Assembly: GCA_943735955.1 (NCBI GenBank)
Contig: OX030960.1
Coordinates: 7,223,361 to 7,287,360, forward strand
DNA length: 64,000 bases
Direction: 5' to 3'
Source: Piscicola geometra
Lineage: Eukaryota > Annelida > Clitellata > Hirudinida > Piscicolidae
The notes below the pieces were generated by a model. The model did no database searches. It had not been told where the DNA came from and worked only from the letters and a program-made list of their open reading frames with translations. Position 1 is the stretch's first letter. Every line of letters begins with the position of its first letter. A program made the position numbers and the translations under genes. Below, piece after piece: positions 22,165 to 33,732 of the stretch.

Positions 22165-25100
22165 GGATGTAGGATAAAAAGCCTCTCGGAGAAAAAGCCT
22201 TCGGATAAAATACCTTCTACAAAAAGCCTCCCGGAAAAAATACCTCCTGGAGAAAAAGTCTCTTGGAGAAAAAGCCTCCTTGTTAATATTTTAGTATAAA
22301 TAAAACGGACTTTTTATATAAAAAACGGATTTTTAAAAACAAATTCGTATCACAATTTTAAATAAATAAAACAAACTATATTTTTTTTAAATTACATAAT
22401 TAAAACGAACTATAATTATAACTATAACGGACTTTATTTTTTTAATAGATTTGTTTCACAATTTTAAATAAATAAAACGGACTATATTTTTAAAAAATAC
22501 ATAATTAAAACGAACTTTAATTTATCAAATACAATAAAAATTATTGGTAAACGGATAAAAAGTCTTCAGGATAAAAAGTCTTCAGGATAAAAAGTCTTCA
22601 GAATAAAAAGTCTTCAGGATAAAAAGTCTTCAGGATAAAAAGTCTTCAGGATAAAAAGTCTTCAAGATAAAAAATTTTCAGGATAAAAGCCTTCAGAATA
22701 AAATGTCTTCAGGATAAAAAGTCTTCAAGATAAAAAGTCTTCGGGATAAAAAGTCTTCAGGATAAAAAGTCTTCAGGATAAAAAGTCTTCAGGATACAAA
22801 ATCTTCAGGATAAAAAGTCTTCAGGATAAAAAGTCTTCAGGATAAAAAGTCTTCAGGAGAAAAACTCTTCAGGATAAAAAGTCTTCAGGATAAAAAGTTT
22901 TCAGAATAAAAAGTCTTCAAGATAAAAAGTTTTCAGGATAAAAAGCCTTCAGAATAAGATGTCTTCAGGATAAAAAGTCTTCAGGATAAAAAGTCTTCAG
23001 GATAAAAAGTCTTCAGAATAAAAAGTCTTCAGGATAAAAAGTCTTCAGAATAAAAAGTCTTCAGGATAAAAAGTCTTCAGGATAAAAAGTCTTCAGAATA
23101 AAAAGTCTTCAGGATAAAAAGTCTTCAAGATAAAAAGTTTTCAGGATAAAAAGCCTTCAGAATAAAATGTTTTCAGGATAAAAAATCTTCAGGATAAAAT
23201 GTCTTCAGGATAAAAAGTCTTCGGGATAAAAAGTCTTCAGGATAAAAAGTCTTCAGAATAAAAAGTCTTCAGGATACAAAATCTTCAGGATAAAAAGTCT
23301 TCAGGATAAAAAGTCTTCAGGATAAAAAGTCTTCAGGAGAAAAACTCTTCAGGATAAAAAGTCTTCAGGATAAAAAGTTTTCAGAATAAAAAGTCTTCAA
23401 GATAAAAAGTTTTCAGGATAAAAAGCCTTCAGAATAAGATGTCTTCAGGATAAAAAGTCTTCAGGATAAAAAGTCTTCAGGATAAAAAGTCTTCAGAATA
23501 AAAAGTCTTCAGGATAAAAAGTCTTCAGAATAAAAAGTCTTCAGGATAAAAAGTCTTCAGGATAAAAAGTCTTCAGAATAAAAAGTCTTCAGGATAAAAA
23601 GTCTTCAAGATAAAAAGTTTTCAGGATAAAAAGCCTTCAGAATAAAATGTTTTCAGGATAAAAAATCTTCAGGATAAAATGTCTTCAGGATAAAAAGTCT
23701 TCAGGATAAAAAGTCTTCAGGATAAAAAGTCTTCAGGATAAAAAGTCTTCAGGATAAAATGTCTTCAGGATAAAAAGTCTTCAGGATAAAAAGTCTTCAA
23801 GATAAAAACTCTTCAGGATAAAAAGTCTTTAGGATAAAAAGTCTTCAAGATAAAAAGTTTTCAAAATAAAAATTCTTTAGGATAAAAAGTCTTTAGGATA
23901 AAAAGTTTTAAGAATTTTTTTTATAAATTAAATTTTAAGAAAAAATACGTGATTAATACGTTATCCTTGAAACTTAAAAAATAAAATGTGATACTTTTAT
24001 CTAATTTTTTCGTTCAATCTCGAAATTGCATTTGAATAAATTTGACTTGGCTGTTGTTGTTTCGTCACTTTAACCATAAGGAAATTATGTTTAAGAAAGA
24101 ATACGGGATCCTTAAAACTAAAAGATTGGAATTTCATACTTTCATCTAACGTTTGCTCACTTTTTTTTCAGTCTGGAAATAGTATTTGAATAAATTTGAC
24201 TGGGTTGTTGATTCCTCACTTTAATCATTAAGTTTTCTGCTGGTTCTCGATCGTGATTATTTTTCCTTGAAAATTAATTTTTGAAGATTTTTTTCCTGAA
24301 GACTTTTTATCCTGAAGACTTTTTATTCTAAAGAATTTTTATCCTGAAGACATTTTTTTTGAAAGCTTTTTATCCTGAAGACTTTTTATTCTGAAGACTT
24401 TTTATCCGGAAGACTTTTTATTCTGAAGACTTTTTATCCTGAAGACTTTTTATCCTGAAGACTTTTTATCCTGAAGACTTTTTATTCTGAAGGCTTTTTA
24501 TCTTAAAGACTTTTTATCTTGAAGACTTTTTATTCTGAAGACTTTCTATCCTGAAGACTTTTTATCCTAAAGACTTTTTATCCTGAAGACTTTTTATCCT
24601 GAAGATTTTTTATCCTGAAGACTTTTTATCTTGAAAATTTTTTATCCTGAAGACTTTTTATCCTGAAAACTTTTTATCCTGAAGACTTTTTATCTTGAAA
24701 ACTTTTTATCCTGAAGACTTTTTATTCTGAAGACTTTTTATCCTGAAGACTTTTTATCCTGAAGACTTTTTATCCTGAAGATTTTGTATCCTGAAGACTT
24801 TTTATCCTGAAGACTTTTTATCCTGAAGACTTTTTATCCTGAAGACTTTTTATCCTAAAGACTTTTTATCCTGAAAACTTTTTATCCTGAAGACTTTTTA
24901 TCCTGAAGACTTTTTATCCTGAAGACTTTTTATTCTGAAGACTTTTTATCCTGAAGACTTTTTATCCTGAAGACTTTTTATCTTGAAGACTTTTTATCCT
25001 GAAGACTTTTTATCCTGAAGACTTTTTATCCTGAAGACTTTTTATCCTGAAGATTTTTTATCCTGAAGACTTTTTATCTTGAAGACTTTTCATCCTGAAG

Positions 25101-25445
25101 ACTTTTTATCCGTTTACCAATAATTTGTATTGTATTTGATAAATCGTTTTAGGTATGTATTTTTAAAAAAATATAGTCCGTTTAATTTATTCAAAATTGT
25201 GAAACGAATCTATAAAAATCCTTTTTTTATATAAAAAGTCCGTTTTATTTATTTAAAATTGTGAAACAAATCTATAAAAATCCGTTTTTTATATTAAAAG
25301 TCCGTTTTATTTATACTAAAATATTAACAAGGAGACATTTTCTCCGAGAGGCTTTTTCTCCAGGAGGTTTTTTCTCCGGGAGGCTTTTTGTAGAAGGTAT
25401 TTTATCCGAAGGCTTTTTCTCCGAGAGGCTTTTTGTCCGTTCCCC
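22165..25445 (-). mobile_element. Foldback-type transposon, full copy 2 (3,281 bp, inverted)
   Basis: Flanked by the 9 bp direct repeat AACGACGAC (22,156-22,164 and 25,446-25,454). It starts with end B (GGATGTAGGATAAAAAGCC) and finishes with end A (read inward GGGGAACGGACAAAAAGCC), so it lies in the opposite orientation to copy 1. The core at 23,920-24,285 is the reverse complement of the copy 1 core with few differences, confirming this. Arms are 22,553-23,910 and 24,285-25,110. No coding capacity was found; a 75-codon frame at its right end is a repeat artefact. Confidence 0.85.
22741..23700 (+). repeat. 480 bp higher-order duplication inside the left arm
   Basis: Positions 22,741-23,220 and 23,221-23,700 are tandem copies, each equal to 30 units of 16 bp. 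They carry the same private variants (GGATACAAAATC, CAGGAGAAAAACTC, AGAATAAGATG), with one substitution noticed (CAGGATA versus CAGAATA at about 22,776/23,256). This indicates very recent unequal exchange within the arm. Confidence 0.9.
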
Positions 25446-25480
25446 AACGACGACAGCAGCAGCGGTAGTTCTTATTGACA

Positions 25481-25781
25481 CATTATAAACTGCCTCCTTT
25501 AAAGACCTTCTCTTTGAAACTCTACACCGCCACCACTGCTTTCCATCACGTCCACATTCACTGTCTGTGTGTGTGTGTGTTTGTATGTGTGAGTGTTTTT
25601 TTGTGTTTGTGTGACTGTAAATGTGTGTGTTTGTATATTTGTGTGTATGTGTGTGTTTGTATATTTGTGTGTATGTGTGTGTTTGTATATTTGTGTGTAT
25701 GTGTGTGTTTGTATTTATGTTAATGTATTCTATGCTTATGATGATGAAGATGAGGTTGTAGCGGTCATGATGACGATGCTG
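25481..25781 (+). repeat. Duplicated segment, copy 1
   Basis: This 301 bp segment (CATTATAAACTGCC ... GACGATGCTG, containing GT-rich microsatellite) recurs at 26,154-26,444. The two copies flank a hAT 3' fragment. Differences are mainly in the length of the GT repeat. Confidence 0.85.
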
Positions 25782-26153
25782 AGATCATCTTTGACTGATG
25801 ATAATCTTTGTTCGATTTTGAGGCTTGCAACAACAGAACTCGAACCCAATATTGACAATGTTGTTGCAACCATTCAGGCTCAACCTTCTCATTAAAATAC
25901 TAACATTAAGTTATTCATAAATTTTTAAATAACGTTATATTTGTTATGACATTTATTAAAGACTTGCATTTTTGAGTTTTTTACATTTAGTTATTCATAC
26001 ATGTTTAAATAACGTTCTTTTTTATGGCATTCATTAAAAATGTGCATTCTTTGAGTTGTTTTTCTGGGTGATCTATGTGCACGCTGATGCGGCCCTTGGC
26101 GCCCGGGACTCAGTAATTTTGGCCCTCAGGCTGAAAAAGGTTGTGCATCCCTG
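25782..26153 (+). mobile_element. hAT transposon 3' fragment with transposase C-terminus
   Basis: The first 114 bp encode SSLTDDNLCSILRLATTELE and 16 more residues to a stop at 25,893-25,895. This matches the C-terminal end of hAT-type (ZBED5/GTF2IRD2-like) transposases, where an S-LTD-L--IL-I-T- motif follows the dimerisation region. About 260 bp of 3' untranslated sequence follow, ending GGCCCTCAGGCTGAAAAAGG then TTGTGCATCCCTG, a typical hAT terminus (CAGGGATGC inward). The 5' part of the element is absent. Confidence 0.7.
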
Positions 26154-26232
26154 CATTATACACTGCCTCCTTTAAAGACCTTCTCTTTGAAACTCTACAC
26201 CGCCACCACTGCTTTCCATCACGTCCACATTC

Positions 26233-26272
<40 letters not shown>

Positions 26273-26444
26273 TATGTGTGAGTGTTTGTTTGTGTGTGTG
26301 TGACTGTATATGTGTGTGTTTGTGTATTTGTGTGTATGTGTGTGTTTGTATATTTGTGTGTATGTGTGTGTTTGTATGTATGTTAATGTGTTCTATGCTT
26401 ATGATGATGATGATGAGGCTGTAGCGGTCATGATGACGATGCTG
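26154..26444 (+). repeat. Duplicated segment, copy 2
   Basis: Second copy of 25,481-25,781. It starts CATTATACACTGCC directly after the hAT terminus. A minus-strand frame beginning in the unique sequence beyond it (26,428-26,682) encodes a hydrophobic stretch AQKLIWALFVDVFLGAFMVA; no family was recognised. Confidence 0.85.
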
Positions 26445-27079
26445 TCTTGGTTATTGCCTCTTTTCCTGCAATTTGCATTGGCAAGTGGCTCGTGTGATGG
26501 CGATGAGGTTTCTTATAAACGCCATGACTGAGTGAGGAGCTACACGAGGAGGCGTTCAATCCGCTATTAAACCCGGCAACCATAAAAGCACCTAAGAAAA
26601 CATCGACGAAGAGTGCCCAAATCAACTTTTGAGCAAACAAACAAGCGCCAAAGCAAACAAATGTTACGTTCAACTCGATCAATGTTGTAAATGTTGACCT
26701 CCACAGTCTGCTAATTCGATTGTCATCTCATTTATTTTGAAAATCAAATTAGATAAATACTGGGAAAACCATCCCATGATGTACAACTTTAAGTGTGACT
26801 ATGACGTAATAGTAAAAAATAATTTATATACATAAACATAAATATATATATATATTTTTATATGAAATTTATTATTAGATATATATGTGTTTTTTTATAA
26901 ATATTTTTCATAACCATTATAGAGGTCAAAAGATCTGCGTGGTTTAAACTAAACAGTTGTTGTCTCTTGGCACCACCACCTGCGGTTGAGCCTAATGCAT
27001 GCGTTATTGATCAAATAATTCATTTTGCTATTCGTTCACTTATTTATTAATTCGGTGGATGGATGAATGGATGGATCAA

Positions 27080-27170
27080 CGGAATCTTATAATAATAATA
27101 ATAAAATTAATTTATATAGCGTTGAGAACTCAACAGAAGCGCTCGATAGATCAAAAGCATCTTAATTGTA
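27080..27170 (-). mobile_element. SINE 3' tail relic
   Basis: (AAT)n followed by TTATATAGCGTTGAGAAC and CAGAAGCGCTCGAT resembles the 3' tail of the SINE at 41,371-41,564. No tRNA head is left. Confidence 0.4.
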
Positions 27171-27240
27171 ACTAATGTGGCGACACCCCATTGTGGCGTT
27201 GATGTAATCTTGATTCTGAAGTAGACGTGTCATTAATATT

Positions 27241-27354
27241 TTGATGATGATGATGATGATAATGATGATGATGATGATGACGATGATGATGATGACGATG
27301 ATGATGATAACTGGTGGTGGTGATGATGATGATGGTGGTGGAGATGATGATGAT
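27241..27354. repeat. (GAT)n microsatellite
   Basis: Imperfect GAT/GGT trinucleotide repeat abutting a truncated foldback arm. Confidence 0.85.
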
Positions 27355-27782
27355 GACTTTTTATCCTGAAGACTTTTTATCCTGAAGACTTTTTATCCTG
27401 AAGACTTTTTATCCTGAAGATTGTTTATTCTGAAGACTTTTTATCCTGAAGACTTTTTATTCTGAAGACTTTTTATCCTGAAGACTTTTTATCCTGAAGA
27501 CTTTTTATCCTGAAGACTTTTTATCCTGAAGACTTTTTATCCTGAAGACTTTTTATCCGTTTACCAATCATTTGTATTGTATTTAATAAATTAAAGTTCG
27601 TTTTAGTTATGTATTTTAAAAAAAAAGTCCGTTTTATTTATTTAAAATTGTGAAATGAACTATAAAAAAATAAAGTCCGTTATAATTATAATTATAGTTT
27701 GTTTTAATTATTTAATTTTTAAAAAATATAGTCTGTTTCATTTATTTAAAACTTGTGAAACGAATCTTTAAAAAATCCGTTA
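27355..27782 (-). mobile_element. Truncated foldback arm
   Basis: Thirteen or so units of the complementary 16-mer, the junction TCCGTTTACCAAT, and the AT-rich module with AAAGTCCG and ATAAAGTCCGTTATA. It stops at AAAAAATCCGTT before the terminal block. Both ends are truncated and no target-site duplication is found. Confidence 0.8.
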
Positions 27783-28057
27783 TTCGGTCGAACTGATCAC
27801 TTTGTACTGGTATTGACAATAATAATGAAGACACCACACACAAATGCCAATCAATCACATGGCTCCAATCCGTTAATGGGAAACACATTGACTTTAAATA
27901 AATATAAAAATAAACACACTTTATTGAAAACACTTTTTCAATTTTAATGAACAAACAATACATTTAATATTTGAAACATGTATTTTGAATTATTGATATA
28001 AAGTATTTTCAATGAAGGGCTCCATACACTGCTAAGGTATTCTAGATGGGATGCAGT
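27783..28057. other. Unassigned sequence between foldback arm and satellite
   Basis: No gene is recognised. A 73-codon minus-strand frame at 27,742-27,963 overlaps the foldback arm and is not credible as a gene. Confidence 0.4.
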
Positions 28058-29062
28058 CGATTCACCCCTTAACCGATTCACCCCTTAACCGATTCACCCC
28101 ATAACCGATTCACCCCTTAACCGATTCACCCCATAACCGATTCACCCCTTAACCGATTCACCCCTTAACCGATTCACCCCTTAACCGATTCACCCCTTAA
28201 CCGATTCACCCCTTAACCGATTCACCCCATAACCGATTCACCCCTTAACCGATTCACCCCATAACCGATTCACCCCTTAACCGATTCACCCCTTAACCGA
28301 TTCACCCCTTAACCGATTCACCCCTTAACCGATTCACCCCTTAACCGATTCACCCCATAACCGATTCACCCCTTAACCGATTCACCACATAACCGATTCA
28401 CCCCTTAACCGATTCACCCCTTAACCGATTCACCCCTTAACCGATTCACCCCATAACCGATTCACCCCTTAACCGATTCACCCCATAACCGATTCACCCT
28501 TAACCGATTCACCCCTTAACCGATTCACCCCTTAACCGATTCACCCCTTAACCGATTCACCCCTTAACCGATTCACCCCTTAACCGATTCACCCCATAAC
28601 CGATTCACCCCTTAACCGATTCACCCCTTAACCGATTCACCCCTTAAACGATTCACCCCTTAACCGATTCACCCCTTAACCGATTCACCCCTTAACCGAT
28701 TCACCCCTTAACCGATTCACCCCATAACCGATTCACCCCTTAACCGATTCACCCCATAACCGATTCACCCCTTAACCGATTCACCCCTTAACCGATTCAC
28801 CCTTTAACCGATTCACCCCTTAACCGATTCACCCCATAACCGATTCACCCTTTAACCGATTCACCCCATAACCGATTCACCCCTTAACCGATTCACCCCT
28901 TAACCGATTCACCCCTTAACCGATTCACCCCTTAACCGATTCACCCCTTAACCGATTCACCCCTTAACCGATTCACCCCATAACCGATTCACCCCTTAAC
29001 CGATTCACCCCATAACCGATTCACCCCTTAACCGATTCACCCCTCAACCGATTCACCCTTTA
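28058..29062 (+). repeat. Satellite of a 16 bp unit, about 63 copies
   Basis: Tandem copies of CGATTCACCCCTTAAC with a common variant, CCCATAAC for CCCTTAAC, and few other changes (one 15 bp unit near 28,497; CACCAC near 28,386). The A variants occur in A-T-A triplets at units 3-5, 11-13 and 19-21, so the first third has an 8-unit (128 bp) higher-order period. The downstream flank, AAAAACGGACTTTATTTT at 29,074-29,091, matches the AT-rich module of the foldback family, although the 16 bp sequence itself is unrelated to the foldback unit. Confidence 0.9.
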
Positions 29063-30212
29063 AAAAAGTTAAAAACGGACTTTATTTTTTATAAGTATTT
29101 TGCTAAAATAAAATAACAAATTTTTATTTTTTAAATATTGAAAAAAATTAAAAATAAATGAAAAATTTGAAAATGAATAAATAAATTTATTTAAAAAGAT
29201 AAAATAAATAGCAAATTATTTTTTTTAATTATATAATATATCTAAAATAAATAGATAATCATAAAATAAATAGATAATTATAAAATAAATAAAAATTATA
29301 AACTAAATAAAAATTATAAACTAAATAAAAATTTAATAATATATAACAAAATTATAAAATAAATAACAAAATTAGAAAACAAATAAAAAGTTATAAAATA
29401 AGAAAAAAATTCAATAAATGAATAATTATTCAATAAAAATGTATTTGAAATATATTATATAATATAAAATAAATTATCAAATAAAAAAAATCATTAGTAT
29501 TAAATACATTTTTCAATATCATTTTAACATTACATTTTAAAAATAAACTTCATCATCCAGACCTGTATATATTTGACTCCGTTTTATTTAGTAGTTGTCA
29601 TATATCAGGGATATCTCACGATGATTCTGGCCGCAGGCTTAAACCTCTATAACCAGATCATAGTTTTGTATTTGCCTCCAGCACTCTTATTGAGGGTTGT
29701 CATTGAAGTTTGAATTTGTTGACGCTGAGGGTTTTTTGAATTAGGAAGTTGTTTTTTTAACGCATGGGAATGTTGTTAGATCTGAAAATTGCTTTTGAAG
29801 TCCGGCAGTTTTGTTGAAGATGAATATTGATTATGGAGCTGTGAATAGTTTTTTGAAGCTGGAAACGATTGATTGAAATATGAAATGCTAACTACATCAG
29901 TCTATACTTCCGTAACCAAGATGACAATTTATTAAGTCCTACAGTCATGATAGCTACGTAACTCTTGGTGGTGCCAAACATATCGAAGGTTCGTCCAATC
30001 TTAAAATCTGTTCAATCTTCAAATTTTATGCTCTTTTTGAGAATTTTTCTCTTAATTAGAACCATAAATATGTGTGTGGATCGTGTCAATGTAGTGAACC
30101 ATTAACCTGTAATACTGAAGCTTCAGATGACATGTTCTGCTTCGTATCAATATGGTGGCGTATTAGCCCCAATTATTGAGTTGAAAGATGTCTCGTTTAA
30201 CGTGTTTCGGTT
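29063..30212. other. AT-rich, A-strand-biased tract and unassigned sequence
   Basis: 29,100-29,520 is a low-complexity tract of ATAAAATAAATA-type words. 29,530-30,212 has more balanced composition but no recognised coding frame or repeat. Confidence 0.5.
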
Positions 30213-30527
<315 letters not shown>

Positions 30528-30737
30528 TTATGTGTGGAGTTAAAAGTACAGAAATAATTAGTTTCACCAAATAAATAATGCTCTTCATTTAGATTTAAAA
30601 ACTACTTAAAATATATTTTATCAAATGAACTATGAGTTTTGTCAAATCCTATAAAAACTTATAAATATAGTCTTCTTAATTTATGAAATTAAATAAACAA
30701 TAGTGAACAATTATATTCAGTCTGATAGGATTCAATA

Positions 30738-30820
30738 GGATAAAAAGTCTTCAGGATAAAAAGTCTTCAGAATAAAAAGTCTTCAGGATAAAAATTCTTT
30801 AGGATAAAAAGTCTTCAGAA
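30738..30820 (+). mobile_element. Foldback array fragment
   Basis: Five units of the AAAAAGTCTTCAGGAT type flanked by unrelated sequence. This is a short relic with no termini. Confidence 0.75.
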
Positions 30821-31194
30821 TGAATCTTTCCGGTGTTTAAACCAGTGTTTTAAACAATTTATAAAATACTTCGGCATTCATTTTCAAGTATTTTTTTTTT
30901 AAACTTCAAGATTTTGAATTTTTTATAAAAACATAAACGAGCTGATTAAATACTTTTTTCTTCGGTGGATTCGTTGAAGTCATCTGTTGAAAACTTTTTT
31001 CTCGTCACATTCACATAGCCTCTAAGCTTTGAAATAAAATATTGTTCGAAGCTATAATCACTTGCTGCAGAAAGTTTTACTAGCCAATTCTGATCGTTTC
31101 TGATCGAATGGTGGTGCTTTTGGTGTTAGTTGAAGAGCTGTGTTGTAGTGCTGTAGTGATGGTTGAAGTGAAAACAATGATTCTGTGACAATGA

Positions 31195-31375
31195 TGATCG
31201 ATGTGATGTGGGCGAGGTTGGATTATTGAGGTTAATTGTGTTTTTTATATAAATTAATATACTTGCGGGGAATCCAAAAAGCGGTTAAATTTACCAAAAT
31301 TTTGCAAAGCGCTATACAAATGGTTTTAATTGATTGATTGGTTGATTTCTAGAGGCTTTTTCTCCAGGAGGCCGA
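31195..31375 (+). mobile_element. Retroelement 3' tail and foldback terminal fragment
   Basis: 31,207-31,341 matches the retroelement tail at 9,598-9,766 (GAGGTTGGATTATTGAGGTT, GCGCTATACAAAT, ATTGATTGATTGG). Directly behind it, GAGGCTTTTTCTCCAGGAGG at 31,353-31,372 is a piece of the foldback terminal block. Confidence 0.55.
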
Positions 31376-31508
31376 TTAGAGCTAGGTTTGAAAAAGGACT
31401 TCAGTTTGGGTCAGAATGAGGATTAAGATTAGAGTTAAATTTATTTTGAAAAACAAATTTTGAATTTATAATATTATTATAATATACTATAATAGTATAT
31501 AGTCTATA

Positions 31509-32303
31509 GATCCTTTATCCTAAAGACTTTTTATCCTGAAGACTTTTTATCTTGAAGACTTTTTATCCTGAAGACTTTTTATCGTGAAGACTTTTTATCC
31601 TGAAGACTTTTTATCGTGAAGACTTTTATCCTGAAGACTTTTTATTCTGAAAACTTTTTATCCTGATGGCTTTTTATCGTGAAGACTTTTTATCTTGAAG
31701 ACTTTTTATCCTGAAGACTTTTTATCCTGAAGACTTTTTATCCTGAAGACTTTTTATCCTGAAGACTTTTTATCCTGAAGACATTTTATCCTGAAGACTT
31801 TTTATCCTGAAGACTTTTTATTCTGAAGACTTTTTATCGTGAAGACTTTTTATTCTGAAGACTTTTTATCGTGAAGACTTTTTATCCTAAAGACTTTTTA
31901 TTCTGAAAACTTTTTATCCGTTTACTAATAATTTTTATTGTATTTGATAAATTAAAGTTCGTTTTAATTATGTATTTTTAAAAATATAGTCCGTTTTATT
32001 TATTTAAAATTTTGAAATGAATCTATTAAAAAAATAAAGTCCGTTATAGTTATAATTATAGTTCGTTTTAATTATGTCATTTAAAAAAAATATAGTTTGT
32101 TTTATTTATTTAAAATTGTGACATGGATTTATAAAAAAATCCGTTTTTTATATAAAAATTCCGTTTTATTTATACTAAAATAATAATAGAAAGACTTTTT
32201 CTCCGAGAGTCTTTTTCTCCAGGAGGTTTTTCCCCGGGAGGCTTTTTGTAGAAGGTATTTTATCCGAAGACTTTCTCTCCGAAAGGCTTTTTGTCCGTTC
32301 CCC
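31509..32303 (-). mobile_element. Solo foldback arm with end A
   Basis: About 25 units of the complementary 16-mer (31,509-31,920), the AT-rich module (31,920-32,190) and the terminal block, ending TTTTTGTCCGTTCCCC, which is end A exactly as in the two full copies. The left side stops in the array without a core. No 9 bp repeat flanks it, so it is a deletion product or recombinant. It abuts a (TAC)n array. Confidence 0.85.

Positions 32304-33732
<1,429 letters not shown>

Noticed and set aside
18655..25110. Possible CRISPR arrays in the 16 bp repeat tracts
   Set aside because: Units are directly contiguous with no spacers, the organism is a eukaryote, and the arrays form arms of a flanked transposon.
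25593..25895. Single 100-residue protein joining Cys-rich repeat and hAT C-terminus
   Set aside because: The N-terminal half is GT microsatellite; only the last ~37 residues are hAT-derived.
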